From an uncultured Lachnospiraceae bacterium (GTDB lineage Bacteria > Bacillota > Clostridia > Lachnospirales > Lachnospiraceae): 14,867 bases of DNA. Every line of letters begins with the position of its first letter. Position 1 is the first letter of the stretch. A model generated the notes under the pieces. It did not search any database and had not been told where the DNA came from. It saw only the letters and a list, made by a program, of their open reading frames with translations. Shown here in pieces: positions 13,485-14,867 of the stretch. The position numbers and the translations under genes are program-made. Location: assembly GCA_945787485.1 (NCBI GenBank), contig CALZHV010000035.1:1-14867 (forward strand), in the 5' to 3' direction.

Positions 13485-14447
13485 TTATACGATTGTATTT
13501 CTATCCTCGCCCTTTGTAAAGGCTACTATATTTTCATACACCTCATTCATGCATCGGCATCTTGCTTCATATGTTCCCCATCCAATATGAGGAGTAATTA
13601 CAAGCTTCTCACTATCTTTTATTTCAAGCAACGGATTATCATGTCTAATCGGTTCAACAGAAACGACATCCAGACCTGCTGCCGAAATAACTTTTTCATT
13701 CAATGCTCTTGCAAGGTCCTCATCATTAACGATTGGTCCTCTTCCCAAATTAAGCAAAATCGCATTCTTCTTCATTTTTGATATATTTTCATAATCAAAT
13801 AAATTATTTGTATTATCATTTAATGGTGCGTGAATCGATACTATATCACATAATTGAAGAAACTCGTTCAATTCATATCTCTCATAAGGCACATCATAAG
13901 TATTGCCACTCGCCGAGTAATAAATAACATTACACCCAAAATCTTCAGCTATCCCTGCAACACCTCTGCCTATATTTCCCATGCCCACAATTCCCCATGT
14001 CATACCATCGAGTTCATGGAAAACATTTTGGAAATGTGAAAAGCAGTTCCAATTTGCGTAATCACCGGACTTTACAAAATCATCATAATATCTCATTTTT
14101 CCAAGAAGATAGAATAAAAGTGAAAATGTATGCTGAATAACCGACTTGGTTGAATATCCTGCAACATTCGCAACACGAATGGCATGTTTTCCGGCATAAT
14201 CAACATCAACATTGTTATATCCTGTGGCTGCTTCTGCAACCATTTTAAGATTAGGTGCAGCTGCCATAAGCTCAGCTGTCATCAATGTTTTATTTATAAT
14301 AACTACATCCGGATTATGCTCTTTCATTCTTTCGTATGCTTCATCCGCATCACTATAAGAATACACAATCAACTCACCTAATTGTTTGAACTGTTCTAAA
14401 GAAATATCTTCTCCATATGTCATTGCTTCAAGCATTAATAATTTCAT
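13485..14447 (-). CDS. D-isomer specific 2-hydroxyacid dehydrogenase
   Basis: A cytosolic 320-aa oxidoreductase of the D-2-hydroxyacid dehydrogenase family, which reduces 2-keto acids to D-2-hydroxy acids with NAD(P)H. All hallmarks are present: the nucleotide-binding GMGNIG at 155-160, the catalytic Arg236 (NLGRGP), Glu265 (VEP) and His287 (TPHIGW). Length is normal for glycerate/hydroxypyruvate or glyoxylate reductases. The end of the second beta strand (IYYSAS) lacks the acidic residue usual for NAD preference, so NADP use is possible. The ribosome binding site is weak (GGTGA close to ATG 14447). It follows the symporter gene by 34 bp, so substrate import and oxidation or reduction are probably linked. 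It could be a hydroxypyruvate reductase, a phosphoglycerate dehydrogenase-like enzyme or a D-lactate-type enzyme; context does not decide. Confidence 0.93.
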   Translation of the reverse strand: MKLLMLEAMTYGEDISLEQFKQLGELIVYSYSDADEAYERMKEHNPDVVIINKTLMTAELMAAAPNLKMVAEAATGYNNVDVDYAGKHAIRVANVAGYSTKSVIQHTFSLLFYLLGKMRYYDDFVKSGDYANWNCFSHFQNVFHELDGMTWGIVGMGNIGRGVAGIAEDFGCNVIYYSASGNTYDVPYERYELNEFLQLCDIVSIHAPLNDNTNNLFDYENISKMKKNAILLNLGRGPIVNDEDLARALNEKVISAAGLDVVSVEPIRHDNPLLEIKDSEKLVITPHIGWGTYEARCRCMNEVYENIVAFTKGEDRNTIV

Positions 14448-14481
14448 AAATTCACCATACTATTTGTGACAATCATCACAT

Positions 14482-14867
14482 TTACTCTTCCAACGATTTG
14501 GTCTTATGAACCGTAACTGTCTCTTCATAACATTCAAATATTTCATCTACATACTCTTTCTTCATCTTAGGAGTAATAAGACTGACTATAGGAACCACAA
14601 TCAAGCCTGCAATCATTGCGATAGCACCTGCATTAATAGGTGATGCTATAAACTTGAAGAAAAGATTTGCTACTGTTATTCCCACGCCAACTATAAAGCT
14701 TGCCCAAACAGAAAGCTTTGTTATCTTCTTTGAATAAAGTCCGTACATAAATGGTGCAAGAAATGCTCCAGCTAATGCTCCCCATGAAATACCCATGAGC
14801 TGAGCAATAAATGTTGGCGGATTAAGTGCCAATACTACCGAAACTACTATGAACACTGCAACAAGAA
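14482..14867 (-). CDS. Sodium:solute symporter, C-terminal part (5' end outside window)
   Basis: The visible 127 residues are the C-terminal end of a membrane transporter; the frame stays open to the window edge, so the start is missing. SWGALAGAFLAPFMYGLY followed by two long hydrophobic segments (ASFIVGVGITVANLFF and INAGAIAMIAGLIVVPIVSLI) and a charged cytosolic tail (TPKMKKEYVDEIFECYEE) is typical of the sodium:solute symporter family (SSS/SSF; PutP, PanF). Such proteins import proline, pantothenate, sugars or carboxylates with Na+. The neighbour downstream is a D-2-hydroxyacid dehydrogenase 34 bp away, suggesting a carboxylate substrate, but that is inference. The GTG at 14856 is only an internal codon. 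Confidence 0.85.
   Translation of the reverse strand, partial: LVAVFIVVSVVLALNPPTFIAQLMGISWGALAGAFLAPFMYGLYSKKITKLSVWASFIVGVGITVANLFFKFIASPINAGAIAMIAGLIVVPIVSLITPKMKKEYVDEIFECYEETVTVHKTKSLEE

Overview
The window is A+T-rich and tightly packed, with short leaders, AGGAGG-type ribosome binding sites, sigma-A-like promoters and U-tailed hairpin terminators. That style, together with a DUF4317 protein, tandem GH94 phosphorylases, AzlCD and a clostridial-type MATE pump, suggests a gut or rumen Firmicute of the Lachnospiraceae type. This placement is inferred from gene content; there is no rRNA to confirm it. Nothing in the window looks like an insertion sequence, phage, CRISPR array, tRNA or rRNA.

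Layout. (1) 1-4651, minus strand: an operon of two GH94 inverting beta-glycoside phosphorylases. The upstream one is complete (898 aa, resembling laminaribiose phosphorylases). The downstream one is cut by the window start (640 residues seen, resembling cellobiose/chitobiose phosphorylases). Together they would phosphorolyse imported beta-glucosides inside the cell. (2) 4956-9440, minus strand: a run of poorly characterised proteins. They are a cytosolic protein with five exact 27-residue BspA/DUF285-like repeats, a DUF4317 protein, a 157-aa protein of unknown function, a very acidic low-complexity protein with a Ser/Phe/Gly tail, and a 203-aa protein with a conserved-looking DGYWGVKQT segment. 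Several have their own promoter or terminator. (3) 9604-10636, minus strand: azlC-azlD, a branched-chain amino acid exporter pair with overlapping genes, driven by a near-consensus promoter lying in the 3' end of the next gene. (4) 10707-11567, minus strand: a small cytosolic LRR_5 protein. (5) 11775-13154, plus strand: the only plus-strand gene, a MATE efflux pump with a clear promoter and a 9-bp dyad just after it. (6) 13155-13484: a convergent gap holding an 81-nt composite hairpin, an 18-bp palindrome and a 13-bp direct repeat. (7) 13485-14867, minus strand: the end of a sodium:solute symporter followed by a D-2-hydroxyacid dehydrogenase, probably an uptake-plus-oxidoreductase pair.

The window is mostly ordinary chromosomal housekeeping and sugar metabolism. 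The parts most worth a second look are the block of unknown proteins at 4956-9440, the structured convergent region at 13155-13484, and the dyad at the MATE promoter. I see no strong evidence for a wholly new multi-gene system.
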